A stretch of 64,000 nt of DNA from Armigeres subalbatus (taxonomy: Eukaryota > Arthropoda > Insecta > Diptera > Culicidae), in the NCBI RefSeq assembly GCF_024139115.2, contig NC_085139.1, forward strand, positions 142,216,652 through 142,280,651, in the 5' to 3' direction. Position numbers and translations under genes: made by a program. The notes under the pieces are model-generated. The model was not told where the DNA came from. It saw only the letters and a program-made list of their open reading frames with translations, and did no database searches. Each line of letters starts with the position of its first letter. Positions within the stretch are counted from its first letter, which is position 1. Of this stretch, positions 53,468-64,000 are shown in pieces.

Positions 53468-54335
53468 CCCTACTTCGGTAGGGTAGTGCGTGAGCTGCTT
53501 CGGCAGGGAGTGAGTGATCTGTTTGTGCTGAGGCAGGAGTGTCATAGCGCGTCACCGCTATTGTCACCTCGAAGCGCAGCAGAAGTCTGAGTATGGACTG
53601 CACATGCTAAGGTAAGAGTGTCGTAGCGTAGTATCGTTGATTGGTCCCTACATACCGCTATCGACACCTCGAGGCATGGCAGTGGAGTGTTAGAGTGAGT
53701 TGGGGAGTGTCCCTACTTCGGTAGGGTAGCGCGTGAGCTGCTTCGGCAGGGAGTGAGTGATCTGGTTGTGCTGAGGCAGGAGTGTCATAGCGTGTCGCCG
53801 CTATTGTCACCTCGAAGCGCAGCAGAAGTCTGAGTATGGACTGCACATGCTGAGCCAGACGCCGAGGTACCCCATCGACACCTCGAGGCATTGCAGTGGA
53901 GTGTTGAAGTGAGCACCCGAAAAGGGTCACATGGAGCGAATGGTCTTTGGAGAAGCTGCTTCGGCGGCAGGGTAGCAGTGGGTTGTACCCACACACCTAC
54001 AGTTGTGCACATGTGGTGCATGGGGAGTGTCCCTGCTTCGGCAGGGTAGCGTGTGGTCTGCTTCGGCAGTGGTGTGATTGATCTGCTCGTGCTGAGGCAG
54101 GAGTGTCGTAGCGTAATATCTGTAGGCCCAGGCAGTTACCGCTATCGACACCTCGAAGCGCAGCAGCAGAAGTCTGAGTATGGACTGCACATGCTGAGGT
54201 AGGAGTCGAGGTACCTTCTCGACACCTCGAGGCATGGCAGTGGAAGTGTTAAGTGAGCACCCGAAAGGGTCACATGGAGTGAATGGTCTTTGGAGAAGCT
54301 GCTTCGGCGGCAGGGTAGCAGTGGGTTGTACCCAC
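53468..54335 (+). ncRNA. Array of TTCG-tetraloop hairpins
   Basis: Eight stems closed by C(TTCG)G lie at 53468-53483, 53495-53506, 53711-53726, 53738-53749, 53955-53968, 54031-54046, 54058-54069 and 54298-54311. In the first class CCCTAC/GTAGGG is replaced by CCCTGC/GCAGGG at 54031, a compensatory A-T to G-C change. Two further stems, GTGGGT/ACCCAC, lie at 53978-53992 and 54321-54335. UUCG loops are exceptionally stable in RNA, so the element's transcript is likely to be structured. Confidence 0.5.
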
Positions 54336-55465
54336 ACACCTACAGTTTGAGGGTGCGATAGAGCGAGCACCCAAGTCAGTCTCGCACAGGACGGGTGCCT
54401 GTGTGAGCGAGAACGAGCGAGTACGTTTAGTACTGTCATCCCCAGAAGTAGTACTGAGAGGTAGTTCCTGGGGAAACGATGGTGGAGCCAAGGGAGTTTA
54501 GTCGGTATTACCGGTATGGTCGAGTCCGACACTCCAGTACACTTCCGTGTGGTAGTTTGGCAACTACAATGCACCTGTTCTGGGTTAGTGTGTAAATGCA
54601 TTCTCCCTTGTAAAAAAAAAAAAAAAGACCGTTGTAAATGGCAGAAACTGGTGCTGTTGTTGTCCAAGCCCGGGGAGCCCTCGGGAGACTCCTCAGCGTA
54701 CATACCAATTTGCATGCTCGACACAACTGGTAAGTTGTCGTTGAAGTCACAGGCTAATTCCGGATGTATCGTGTTTGGGTCAATACAAAGTATGGTCATA
54801 TCAACTTCCACCTTACACAGATGTCAGAACACGGCTGTTTCAAGAAGTTTTTGCATAGGTGCGAGTTCGCAGAATCTTTGGAGTGTCAGGAATGCGTCGA
54901 CATGCGAAACGACATGCTGCTTGTCAGTGGCATGGATTTAACCCCGGACAACCTCATTGAGAGGATGTGCCGGGATGAGGATATGGACGCGGGTGGGCTG
55001 CGGGGACCTCAGTATGTGAATATGGAGGTAATTGCAGTCTATGCGCGATTGTTATTGCCAGGGTGGTCGACTCCTACGTGAGCTACTGATAGAGATGCTT
55101 AGGTTACTTTCATGGCTTGAGACCAACGGGTGGTGAGGTTAACCACCTATGAAGTGAAGGTTTTAATACCTTGTGCATTGTGCAATACCGTGTGCTTAAT
55201 TGTGGGCCAGGGGTACAGACAGGCAAAAGGGTTTTGGATTCAGGGTTTCAGTGGGTCAGGTGAGCTTCTATATAACATATAACCTCCTCAGGTGTCTGTT
55301 TACAGATTTCCGTTTACCCTTCCTTAAAAACTAAAATAAAAGCCCATACTTCCTGACCACTTTTCGTGACGGTCTCAGATTTGAATCTGCAGAATGACCC
55401 TCCTATCTTCCGGAAGGACGTAATCCTACGTCAAAAACCCAGATTAATCCACCTAGCGGTGATGG

Positions 55466-58200
55466 TGCCTTTCTCGTTTATTTCGAGTTAGTAATTTCTA
55501 CGCCCATAGTCCGATCCGGCAAATTTTCAATAGGAAACAATGGGACAGGATTCTTCGTCGAACGCAACTTGTTGTGAGTAAATCGGTTAAGGATAAGTGC
55601 TCAAAAATTTTTTAATGTGCTTTTATATAAAAAAAAGTATTTTGGCCGTAACTTCTAAGCCCATAGTCCGATCGGGTCAATTTTCAATAGGAAACAATGG
55701 GACAGGATTCTGCATCGAATGCAACTTGTTGCAAGCAAATCCGTTAAGGGTAAGTGCCTGAAAAGTGGGCTAGACTTTTCCACTCGTTGTTGTCTAAAAA
55801 AAAGTATTTTGACCATAACTTCTGAGTCCATAGTCCGATCCGGCCAATTTTCAATAGGAAACAATGGGAAAGGATTCTGCGTCGAATGCAACTTGTTGCA
55901 AGCAAAGGGTAAGTGCCTGAAAAGTGGGCTAGATATTTTGCAAACTTTTGCGCACCTACACACACATACACACACATACACACACAGACATCACCTCGAT
56001 TCGTCGAGCTGAGTCGATCGGTATATAACACTATGGGTCTCCGAGCCTCCTATAAAAAGTTTGTTTTTGGAGCGAACATATAGCCTTTACGTATACTTTG
56101 TATACGAGAAAGGCAAAAAAAAAACTTCTAGGCCGGAAAAACTTGAAAATCGGATTATTTCAAGCAAAGATATTGTAGATCCAGTTGAGAACGCGAGATC
56201 TCGGTTCGGTTTTCAACTTGATCTACAATATGCTAATAAGAATTTCGACAATTTTTTTCCTTTTCCAATCTTTTTGATGTACATACCCCTGTTTTATTTT
56301 ACCCAGTTATATATTTTAAGTATATCACATTTGGAAGCTCTGACTACACAAAAAGAAAACGGAAATGTCATTCCCATCGAGCGAGCGGAGGGCAATATTT
56401 GTTATGATATAAATCTCATGACCGTCCTTCTGCCAAACTCCCGTATGAAGAGGGAGGGAAGTGTATCAGTGTGGAAGCATCCAATGGTTCGTTTTCGGAG
56501 AGAAATAATAGCCTTTCGGTACAACTTTGTAGCACAAGAAAGGCAAAAAGTATTTTGGCCATATTTTCTAAGGTCCAAGCTGGCCAATTTTCAATAGAAA
56601 ATAATAGAATAGGATTCCGCGTCCAATGCAATTTGTTGTGAGTGAATCGATTGAGGGTAAGTGCATTAAAAATGAGCTAGACTTTTTACGCGCTTTTTTA
56701 TAACATAAAGCATTTTGGCCATAATTTTTGTGCCCATCGTCCGATCTTCCAAATTTTCAATAGAGAACAAAACGACAGGATCCCGCGTCGAATGCAATTT
56801 GTTGCGAGCAAATCGGTTGAGGATAAGTGCCCGAAAAATGAGTGACATTTTCTACGCGATTTTTTCGTATGAATTTGTATTTTGGCCATAACTTTCGATC
56901 CCATAGTTCAATCTGGCCAATTTCAAATAGGAAACAATGGGACAGGATTTTGCGTCGAATGCAACTTGTTGCGAGCAAATCGGTTGAGGATAAGTGCCCG
57001 ATAAATGAGTGACATTTTTTACGCGATTTTTTCGTATGGATTTGTATTTTGGCCAGAACTTTCGATCCCATAGTTCGATCTGGCCAATTTCAAATAGGAA
57101 ACAATGGGACAGGATTCTGCGTCGAATGCAATTTGTTGCGAGCAAATCGGTTGAGGATAAGTGCCCGAAAAATGAGTGACATTTTTAGAGTAGTTTTGCG
57201 CACACACACATACATTACATTACACACAGACATCACCTCGATTCGTCGAACTGAGTCGATTGGTATATAACACTATGGGTCTCCGGGCCTTCTATAAAAA
57301 GTTTGTTTTGGAGCGATCATATAGCCTTTACCGTATACTTAGTATACGAGAAAGGCAAAAATGGTATAATTTTCGATCCCATAGTCCGATATGGCCAATT
57401 TTCAATAAGGGAACAACAGGACAGGATTCTACGTCGAATGCAACTTTGTTGTGAGCAAATCGATTAAGGATATGTGCCCAAAAATGAGTGACATTTTTAC
57501 GCGATTTTTCGTGTGAATTTGTATTTTGGCCATAACTTTCGATCCCATAGTTCGATCTGGCCAATTTCAAATAGGAAACAATGGGACAGGATTCTGCGTC
57601 AGATGCGACGTGCTGCGAGCAAATCGGTTGAGAATAAGTTCCCGAAAAATGAGTGACATTTTTTACGCGATTTTTTCGTATGAATTTGTATTTTGGCCAT
57701 AGCTTCTGATCCCATAGTCCGATCTGGCCAATTTCAAATAGGAAACAATGGGACAGGATTCTGCGTCGAATGCAACTTGTTGCGAGCAAATCGGCTGAGG
57801 ATAAGTGCCCGAAAAATGAGTGACATTTTTTACGCGATTTTTTCGAATGATTTTGTATTTTGGCCATAGCTCTCGATCCCATAGTCCGATCTGACCAATT
57901 TCAAATAGGAAACAATGGGACAGGATTCTGCGTCGAAGGCAACTTGTTGCGAGCAAATCGGTTGAGGATAAGTGCCCGAAAAATGAGTGACATTGTTTTG
58001 AGTATTTTTGCACACACACACACACACACATACACACACATACACACACATACACACACACACACACACAGACATCACCTCAATTCGTCGAACTGAGTCG
58101 ATTGGTATATAACACTATGGGTCTCCGGGCCTTCTATAAAAGTTTGTTTTGGAGCGATCATATAGCCTTTACCGTATACTTAGTATACGAGAAAGGCAAA
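55466..58200. repeat. 167-bp tandem array with CA-repeat/tail modules
   Basis: The landmark CCATAGTCCGATC (or near variant) recurs at 55504, 55661, 55828, 56734, 56901, 57068, 57379, 57545, 57712 and 57879, mostly 166-167 bp apart. Three times the run ends in a CA/CATA microsatellite. Each is followed by a tail of about 125 bp (CACCTCGATTCGTCGA, TATAACACTATGGGTCTCCG) ending in a GTATAC hairpin and GAGAAAGGC (to 56115, 57357 and 58200). TGCCTTTCTCGT at 55466-55477 is the complement of ACGAGAAAGGCA at 56104-56115, so the first block may be an inverted-repeat element. A segment at about 56115-56550 is unrelated. All open frames here are repeat by-products. Confidence 0.85.
58008..58072. repeat. 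(CA)n/(CATA)n microsatellite
   Basis: This is a CA run with periodic CATACA interruptions in the third module of the array. Shorter equivalents lie at 55958-55987 and 57190-57225, and a reversed one at 60056-60076. Confidence 0.9.
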
Positions 58201-59400
58201 AAACATAAGTTTATTCATTGCAGTGAAAGAAGATGTAAAAATTATGTAATTTACGCTCAAACAATCAAAAATAATCAACTAAGTAGATGAAGGTAAAGAA
58301 AATAGTATGTTAAATACCGCAGCCAGCAATTTTTACATGCTCGTGAAGCATTGCCATATTTTCTCAAATTTAAAATCAATCGGAGTTGAATTCATAACTA
58401 ATCTCTCGCTAAGTTTAATAATTTAATCCGGCGAAGAATATGCTTTGTTGACACTGATCCCGGGATACAGTTTGAACTAGATGGTATCATTGGCTCTGGC
58501 AATTGTGCCATTAAGCACCATGAGAGCAAAACAACAGAAGCGGCAACTTCAACATCGAATGTATTTTCCGCATGATATCACGTTTCTGCACTCCGAACGT
58601 GGAGTAACTACGCCAATACAAATCAAACGATTATTTTTCCTTCACTCAAATTTGCTTCCGGATGCAGCCAAAGTGAGCTGAGCTGGAGTTGACTGTTTCC
58701 CATCTCCCCTGCAGCTGGTTCCATCGACAGCAGTGTGCTATTGTCGTTCACACTGAGAAGAGATTTCCTTGGAAGAATCAAATAAGTGTGACAACCCTTC
58801 GCATTGCAGTGCACCACTCATGTGGCATCGCGTAACCCCACGAGGGAGAACCGGTTTGGATAGCATAAATACGCACATTATTTGCAATTGGATTGGATTT
58901 GCTGCACTACGAAACGTCTGCGGGGTGTTTGCTCATGTTAATCAAATGAACATTAATCTGGCAAATTCTTCCCGGAATGCGTTTTCGTGATGTTTCCTGC
59001 TTATTTAGTTTTGTAGAAAAGTAAAGGTTGTTTGTAAATCCGTTCAAAGAAGAAAATCGACATATTGGCAAAATAGAATTATAACTGAGCGAGACCGACA
59101 TCCCTCCGGCACTGAAACCCTGAAACATTATAATATATTTCTGGTCTTTAGTTTGGGTTCATTCTTTAAAAATATGACAAAGTTTTTTGCACATATTTCC
59201 TTAGGTTTTTGTGCGATTTGAGATCTTCACAACTCATTAGAAAGATAATGAATAGATCTTGAATGATATTAAGATGTTCTACAGAACACATGCGTTTTAG
59301 AAAGAATGCTAAAATTTGCACCAAGTTGCACTTTTCTATGTTAATGTACAGTATAATATCATTTCGGTCATATTCGCGTGTGTTATGACATGGCTATTTT
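58201..59400. other. No gene supported
   Basis: Short frames at 58481-58681 and 58769-58990 have no recognisable domain. I see no repeat structure. Confidence 0.4.
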
Positions 59401-59406
59401 TAATTA

Positions 59407-59865
59407 AAGGGCAGCAGGGACTATGTCCTAAGGATTGACCAAGGCCATTTGCGAGTTGTGGTTTGGCTTTGCCAAAGCGATCGCCTGCCGCTCAAAGCGC
59501 ACAAGCCCAAGTTCTGGTGTTAGATGGGACTCTAAACAGACCGACCTGACCAAATTGGCCTAAGACGAGACAAGACAATAGATCAACGAACTGGTCGCAG
59601 TGGAAAATGTACCCAACAAGGAAAAAAGACGAGACAGGAGATTTGCGCAGGCCCAATAATCCGTCTGTAAAACCTCAAATTACGAACGAAATAAGATATA
59701 ATACTTACTTGATACTTGATGGGCTACAGCTCTTCGATGAACCTACGCCGAATGGAGTATCCTTCTCCAGATATAATACGACACGTTATAATCAGAAAAA
59801 AAAACAGATCATCAGGTTTTGCAGGTTACGACAGGATAATCATCGCAACTTCGACGTCGCACAGT
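59407..59865 (+). mobile_element. 5'-end-only fragment of an RTE-like LINE
   Basis: The fragment starts GGGCAGCAGGGACTATGTCC and follows the leader of the LINE at 5243. It includes CAAAGCGATCGCCTGCCGC (59472-59490) and AGACAGGAGATTTGCGCAGG (compare 5480-5500). It continues into the endonuclease start (AGGTTTTGCAGGTTACGACAGG-like text at about 59813, compare 7627) and stops at about 59865. The middle leader block is missing. Loss of the 3' end is unusual for a LINE copy. Confidence 0.65.
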
Positions 59866-59924
59866 GGCGGAAACCCGGAGTAAAACTCAAACAAAATTTC
59901 GTTTTTCCGTATTTTTTTTTATTT

Positions 59925-60076
59925 TTGCCTTTCTCGTATACTAAGTATACGGTAAAGGCTATATGATCGCTCCAAAAACAAACTTTTTATAGAAGGCCCG
60001 GAGACCCATAGTGTTATATACCAATCGACTCAGTTCGACGAATTGAGGTGATGTCTGTGTGTGTGTGTGTGTGTGT
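59925..60076 (-). repeat. Reversed tail module of the 167-bp array family
   Basis: GCCTTTCTCGTATACTAAGT, CCATAGTGTTATATACCAAT and a GT run are the complement of the module at 58070-58200. It is cut at the GT run by the LINE at 60077. Confidence 0.85.
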
Positions 60077-60751
60077 TTTTTTTTCTTCCTAAACAATGGA
60101 GGGGGAATCTGCTCAACAGACATCCTGGGTTGACCAGGAAGTGCTGGGTTAGGGGCCACCTCCAATGAGGGAGGCAGGACTGCATCCCCGACCAGCTAAA
60201 CCGTTTCCATTGCCGCCAAGCCCATCGTCCCTTCGGTACAACCAGAAAGTAATGCTTCAAAGGGGGGCCAGTGCATAACGCACCCTCGAGGTTAGCTGCG
60301 TGTCCTTGCAGCATCGAACATCGTGACTCGCTTTTTTAGAAGAACACCATGGTATCGTGCCAGCGCATTGCCGGCTTTCCAGGTGGCCTTACCACGCCCT
60401 ATGCCCTCGGAAGGTGGGCAGGGTCGACTTCGCGCCTGCTTCCCTCTGCACGACTGGTAATGATGATGCCGCGTGCACCCCAAATTGACCTTTCTGCGAT
60501 AGGGCCTATTCGCCAGCACACAGAGGGACTTGCCGACGCGGTGCCTACGCCTGCCCCAGCCTTGACGAGGACCCCTTTCCGTCCTCGGGCTCGGAACCCG
60601 CCCGGTTGACCGACGCCGCGAAAGCGACGATACCATGTTGTTCTTCACGCGGCCACTTGTTCGATAAAAGGATCGAGTTCGACCACAGGGCACCGGTATG
60701 ACCCATGATGCCGACTCCGAACCCTTGGACCACCTCTTATTTGCGCCTGAA

Positions 60752-63700
60752 CTAGCCATTCCTCGAGTCCACGCGCCACCTTCTGTGTAGTTCCGAGACG
60801 ATTTGGACGATAGCCGATAAAACGGCGTTCCAGCCAACTTCATCTTTACACATCCTCCGGACTAGGTTGTCCGGGGTAGTGTCCAGACCACATGTGGCAA
60901 GCATGTGGTCACGCGTTGTGCGAAAACGCGGGCACACGAACAACACGTGTTCCGCCGTTTCCTCTAAACCAACGCACACCGGACACTCGGGCGAGGCCGA
61001 GTGTCCGAACCGGTGTAGGTACTGTCGGAAGCAACCATGGCCTGTAAGGACCTGGGTCAGGTGGAAAGTGATTTCCCCATGGCGCCTCTTGACCCACGTA
61101 CCTATCTCCGGTATCAACCTATGTGTCCATCTACCCTTAGTGGAACTGTCCCACGCACGCTGCCATTTGACCATTGAGGCCAACCTGACAGTCCTGCGGA
61201 TGCCTCTCGTGCCGCGCATTTCAAAGCACTCTATGTCTTCACCGATAACGATGTCAATAGGCATCATACCGGTGATGACGCAGAGTGCATCGTGCGACAC
61301 GGTACGGTACGCGCTCGCAACTCTTAGGCACATGAGCCTATACGTACTTTTTAACTTCGTTCTGTAGCAGTTAATACGCAGGGCCGTGCCCCAAGCTGGC
61401 CCCCCATACCTCAGTATGGACAGAGCAACGCTAGCCAGAAGCTTGCGCTTGCTGGCATAAACCGCAGAGCTATTGGACATCATCCGGGACAATGCCACTA
61501 TAGCTGTGGAGGCACGCTTGCAGGCGTAATTGACGTGGCTACCAAAGGTGAGCTTATCGTCGATTATTACCCCCAAGAGTTTGATTGAGCGTTCAGAGGT
61601 GATCGTGCAGTTGCCTGCCCTTATCACCGCTTGCTGCTCCGACTTTCGGTTGTTAACAACAACCACCTCAGTCTTGTGGTGAGCCAGTTCTAACTTCCTG
61701 GAACTCATCCACTCCTCCACAATTGCGATCGAGTGGGCTGCAGTCAACTCCACCTCTTCGATCGATTCGCCGTAGACCTCCAGCGTAATATCGTCAGCGA
61801 AGCCGACGATTACCACGCCCACCGGGAACTTCAACCTCAAGACACCGTCATACATGACGTTCCATAACACCGGACCCAGTATGGAACCTTGCGGAACCCC
61901 TGAGGTTATGTCAACGCACTTCCGACCCGCCTCCGTGTCGTATACCAGTACTCGATTCTGGAAGTAGCTTCCGAGAATCTTGTACAGGTACTCGGGAATT
62001 CCAATACACAGGAGCGCATCTGCAATAGCTACCCAAATAGCACTATTAAAAGCATTCCTCACGTCGAGAGTCACTACTGCACAATAGAGAACTCCCCTCC
62101 TCTTACGCTGGATAGCTATCTCCGCGGATTTGGTAACCGACAAGATAGCGTCTACGGTCGACTTACCCTTTTGGAAGCCAAACTGGTTACTCGATAGACC
62201 ATCCGCACCCTCCGTGCGTATCAACAACCTGTTAAGGATGATCTTCTCGAGCACCTTCCCCGCCGTATCAAGAAGGCATATTGGTCTATATGCCGACGGT
62301 TTTCCGCCTTTGGCAATAGGACCAAGCTCTGCCTTTTCCATGTTTCAAGGAAGACTCCTTCGTACAGGCATCTCTGCATGACAGATCTGAACATCTCGGG
62401 AGCCTCGGCAATGGCCGCTTTAATGGCCAGGTTCGGAATACCATCCGGTCCTGGCGCCTTACCTACACTAAGGGACTGTGCAATCCCCGCAAGTTCCGCC
62501 ACAGTTACTCTTCCCTCGTCGGCCACCCTGGCTCCTGGCAGCTCCACGAAGGGAGGCCAGGGGCTTGGGTCGTGACGTGGGAAGAGCCCCGCGATGATCC
62601 TCTCCAGCATCTCTGGAGACCGCTCTGTAGGGGCCATCGCCCCACGTGTCTTGGCCATTACGACCCTATAGGCGTCACCCCATGGATTCACGTTGGCTCT
62701 TTGACACAGGCCCTCGAAGCAGGCTTTTTTGCTTGATCTAATCTCAGTCTTCAGAGCGGCTCTAGCAGCCACGAACGCCACCCGTCGTTCAACACGCTCC
62801 TCTTCTGTGCGTGCTCGCTGCATCCGCCTCCTTGCCCGTAGGCAGGCGCGGCGCAGGTTCGCAATTGCTTGAGTCCACCAGTAAGCCGGTGGTCTCCCAT
62901 TCCTAGGGTGGACTTTTCTAGGCATGGTGGCATCGCATGCACGCGAGAGTACTGTTACCAGCTGCTCGCCACTCAGACCGAGTATTGTGCTCGCGGCGGA
63001 GCGCTTCCTTAAACACCTCGTCGTCGAAGTATGATGTCTTCCACATACGAGGACTAGGCCTCGCCCTTCTTCCGTCCGCTGAATGCTGGTCGTATAGTCG
63101 ATACTGTAGCGAACCGCCAGGTGGCCGCTGTGAGTGTACCCATCATCTACCCTCCAGTTCGAACTACTCGTTTGGCCAGGGCTCCAGAACGTAACGTCGA
63201 TAATCGACTCGGCACCGTTCCAGCTGTAGGTATTTTTGGTACCGACATTAGCCAAGTCCACATCCATCATGGCCAGTGATTCCAGCAGGATCTGCCCCGT
63301 TGATTCGTGGATCGGCTTCCCCATTCCACGGCCCAAGCGTTGAAGTCCCCGCTATCACCACCGGCCTACGCCCCATCAAGTTAGCCGTCAAACAATCTAG
63401 CATTCGACCGAACTGCTCGATCGACCATCGAGGAGGCGCATAGCAGCTGCAGAAGAAGACCCCGTTGATTTTGGCAATGACGAAGCCCTCGTGTGTCGAA
63501 GACACCAACTCTTGAACTAGGTATTTCCGTTGTCCATATCGCCGCCATTTCAGACCCATCGGTGACCCAATTACCGTTCCTGGCGGGTACCTGGTAAGGA
63601 TCTGCTATGATGGCGATATCCGTCCCCATTCAGCAACTGTCTGACACAGCAGTTGCTGGGCTGCATCACAGTGGTTCAGGTTTAGCTGCGTTACCTGCAC
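60752..63700 (-). pseudogene. R1-type ORF2: endonuclease, RT, knuckle; few frameshifts
   Basis: The endonuclease begins at about 63700 (VTQLNLNHCDAAQQLL) and reads DIAIIADPYQVPARNGNWV, FVIAKINGVFFCSCYAPPRW and DVDLANVGTKNTYSWNGAES. Frameshifts lie near 63620, 63500 and 63330. A long frame to 62221 covers the linker and RT start ([18 protein letters not shown]). A shift near 62330 leads into a 529-codon frame with YRPICLLDTAGK, VTLDVRNAFNSA, SGVPQGSILGP and the catalytic FADD (61790-61801). It ends with the CPVCVGLEETAEHVLFVC knuckle region and stops at 60752. This is the best-preserved R1-type RT in the window. Four or so frameshifts inactivate it. Confidence 0.85.
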
Positions 63701-63724
63701 TGTGATTTTTGCAGCACGCTTAAA

Positions 63725-64000
63725 CGCCAGGCACTTCGAACCCCCATGGGTGCTTGCTGTTCGCAGCTTTGCTGGAACAGATCAAACAGTTGGGAGGGTT
63801 CGTGCAGCATTGTGCCTTATGTCCCTCAATCCGCAGCGTCGACAGAGCTTGCTTCTGTCAGGGCCTTTGCAGTCCCATTGCTTGTGCCCCGGTTCCAGGC
63901 ACTTGAAGCAAACTTCAGGTTGCTCGTATATGCCCACAGGGCATACCGACCAATTCCCCCACCTTGACGCTCCCTAACTTGACTACCTTTGGAGGCGTCA
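63725..64000 (-). pseudogene. End of R1-type ORF1 with zinc knuckles
   Basis: The minus strand reads VCFKCLEPGHKQWDC and LCRRCGL, then after a one-base shift GHKAQCCTNPPNCLICSSKA, ending at TAA near 63720. These are CCHC knuckles as in copy A. Another shift lies near 63955. The start of ORF1 is beyond the window. Confidence 0.75.

Larger units (their letters stand above)
53245..54626 (+). mobile_element. 1.38-kb poly(A)-tailed non-autonomous retroelement
   Basis: It is flanked by GACCGTTG at 53237-53244 and 54627-54634 and ends in 15 A residues (54612-54626). Removing it plus one flank copy rejoins the host LINE frame as DRCKWQKLV. The 5' part (53278-53431) is the leader module shared with the RTE-like LINEs. 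The middle consists of tandem partial repeats of about 240-345 bp with TTCG-capped hairpins. There is no reverse transcriptase and no convincing ORF. The long minus-strand frame at 53927-54811 crosses the boundary and is not a gene. It was probably mobilised in trans by a poly(A)-type LINE. I do not recognise the family. Confidence 0.8.
52148..55081 (+). pseudogene. R1-type ORF2 of copy B, split by a retroelement
   Basis: The copy begins within the endonuclease (DEGFVIAKVNGVYFCSCYYP). After a gap it continues in the linker frame 52623-53090 (RRLQRARTEVDR, KRACFKELCRMTNETPWGDA, ARILEGLFPKHDSS) and reaches LQRCLDEGNVPDR at 53244. After the insertion it resumes in frame at 54635 (KWQKLVLLLSKPGEPSGD, SAYIPICMLDTTGK). 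It then jumps over the RT core to the C-terminal part (INFHLTQMSEHGCFKKFLHR). The Cys-x2-Cys knuckle (LECQECVDMRNDML) is degenerate. Stops and deletions disable it. Confidence 0.75.
60077..64000 (-). mobile_element. R1-type LINE, minus strand, runs off the window
   Basis: The 3' end is a run of nine A residues (60076-60084 as T) abutting a CA microsatellite. Reading leftwards from 64000 there is the end of ORF1, ORF2 with endonuclease, RT and C-terminal knuckle, and a 3' untranslated region of about 670 bp. The 5' end and its flank lie outside the window. R1-clade families that target ACAY or AC microsatellites are known (Waldo and Mino, from memory). Confidence 0.85.

Noticed and set aside
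53927..54811. 294-codon minus-strand frame
   Set aside because: It crosses the exact 3' boundary of the poly(A) element and reads repeats and host LINE antisense. No domain is present.
57663..58078. Minus-strand frames starting with Cys-Val repeats
   Set aside because: They are antisense reading of CA microsatellite and 167-bp units.

Overview
This is nuclear DNA from an insect, most likely a culicine (Aedes-like) mosquito. The evidence is the dense mixture of non-LTR retrotransposons (R1-type, RTE-like, jockey/CR1-like), tRNA-derived SINEs with GAA tails like the mosquito Feilai family, many short inverted-repeat MITEs, and a host gene split by a nearly 10-kb intron packed with transposons. 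The species is inferred from repeat style and was not searched. There are no bacterial-style operons, tRNA or rRNA genes, or CRISPR arrays.

Layout. 1-5.2 kb: AT-rich sequence with SINEs, a (TTC)n tract and a 231-bp foldback MITE. 5.2-10 kb: an RTE-like LINE with a second, 5'-truncated LINE nested inside it, marked by a 13-bp target-site duplication. 11.5-15 kb: a near full-length LINE bounded by a 13-bp duplication, with an intact 500-codon reverse-transcriptase frame. 15-26.5 kb: MITEs, a Tc1-type transposase relic, SINEs and LINE fragments. 26.8-30.7 kb: a 24-bp satellite interrupted by a 1.8-kb element that carries its own tandem arrays. 34.7-45.5 kb: the only convincing host gene, on the minus strand, with three proposed exons (4 + 229 + 74 codons). 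It encodes a secreted Pro/Val-rich protein. 47.3-55.1 kb: two rearranged, decayed R1-type LINEs, one carrying a repeat-armed DNA element in ORF1 and the other a 1.38-kb poly(A)-tailed retroelement in ORF2. 55.4-58.2 kb: a 167-bp tandem array with CA-repeat modules. 60.1-64 kb: a minus-strand R1-type LINE whose 3' end abuts a CA microsatellite.

The most interesting observations are these. (1) A 5' leader module (three conserved blocks) is shared by RTE-like elements, an R1-type gag element and the poly(A)-tailed non-autonomous element. (2) The 1.38-kb element carries eight hairpins capped by TTCG tetraloops, one with a compensatory base-pair change. (3) Three insertions can be removed on paper to restore the interrupted reading frame or alignment, which dates the layers of insertion. 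(4) The host gene reads through in frame when a 64-nt intron and a 9,880-nt intron are removed.
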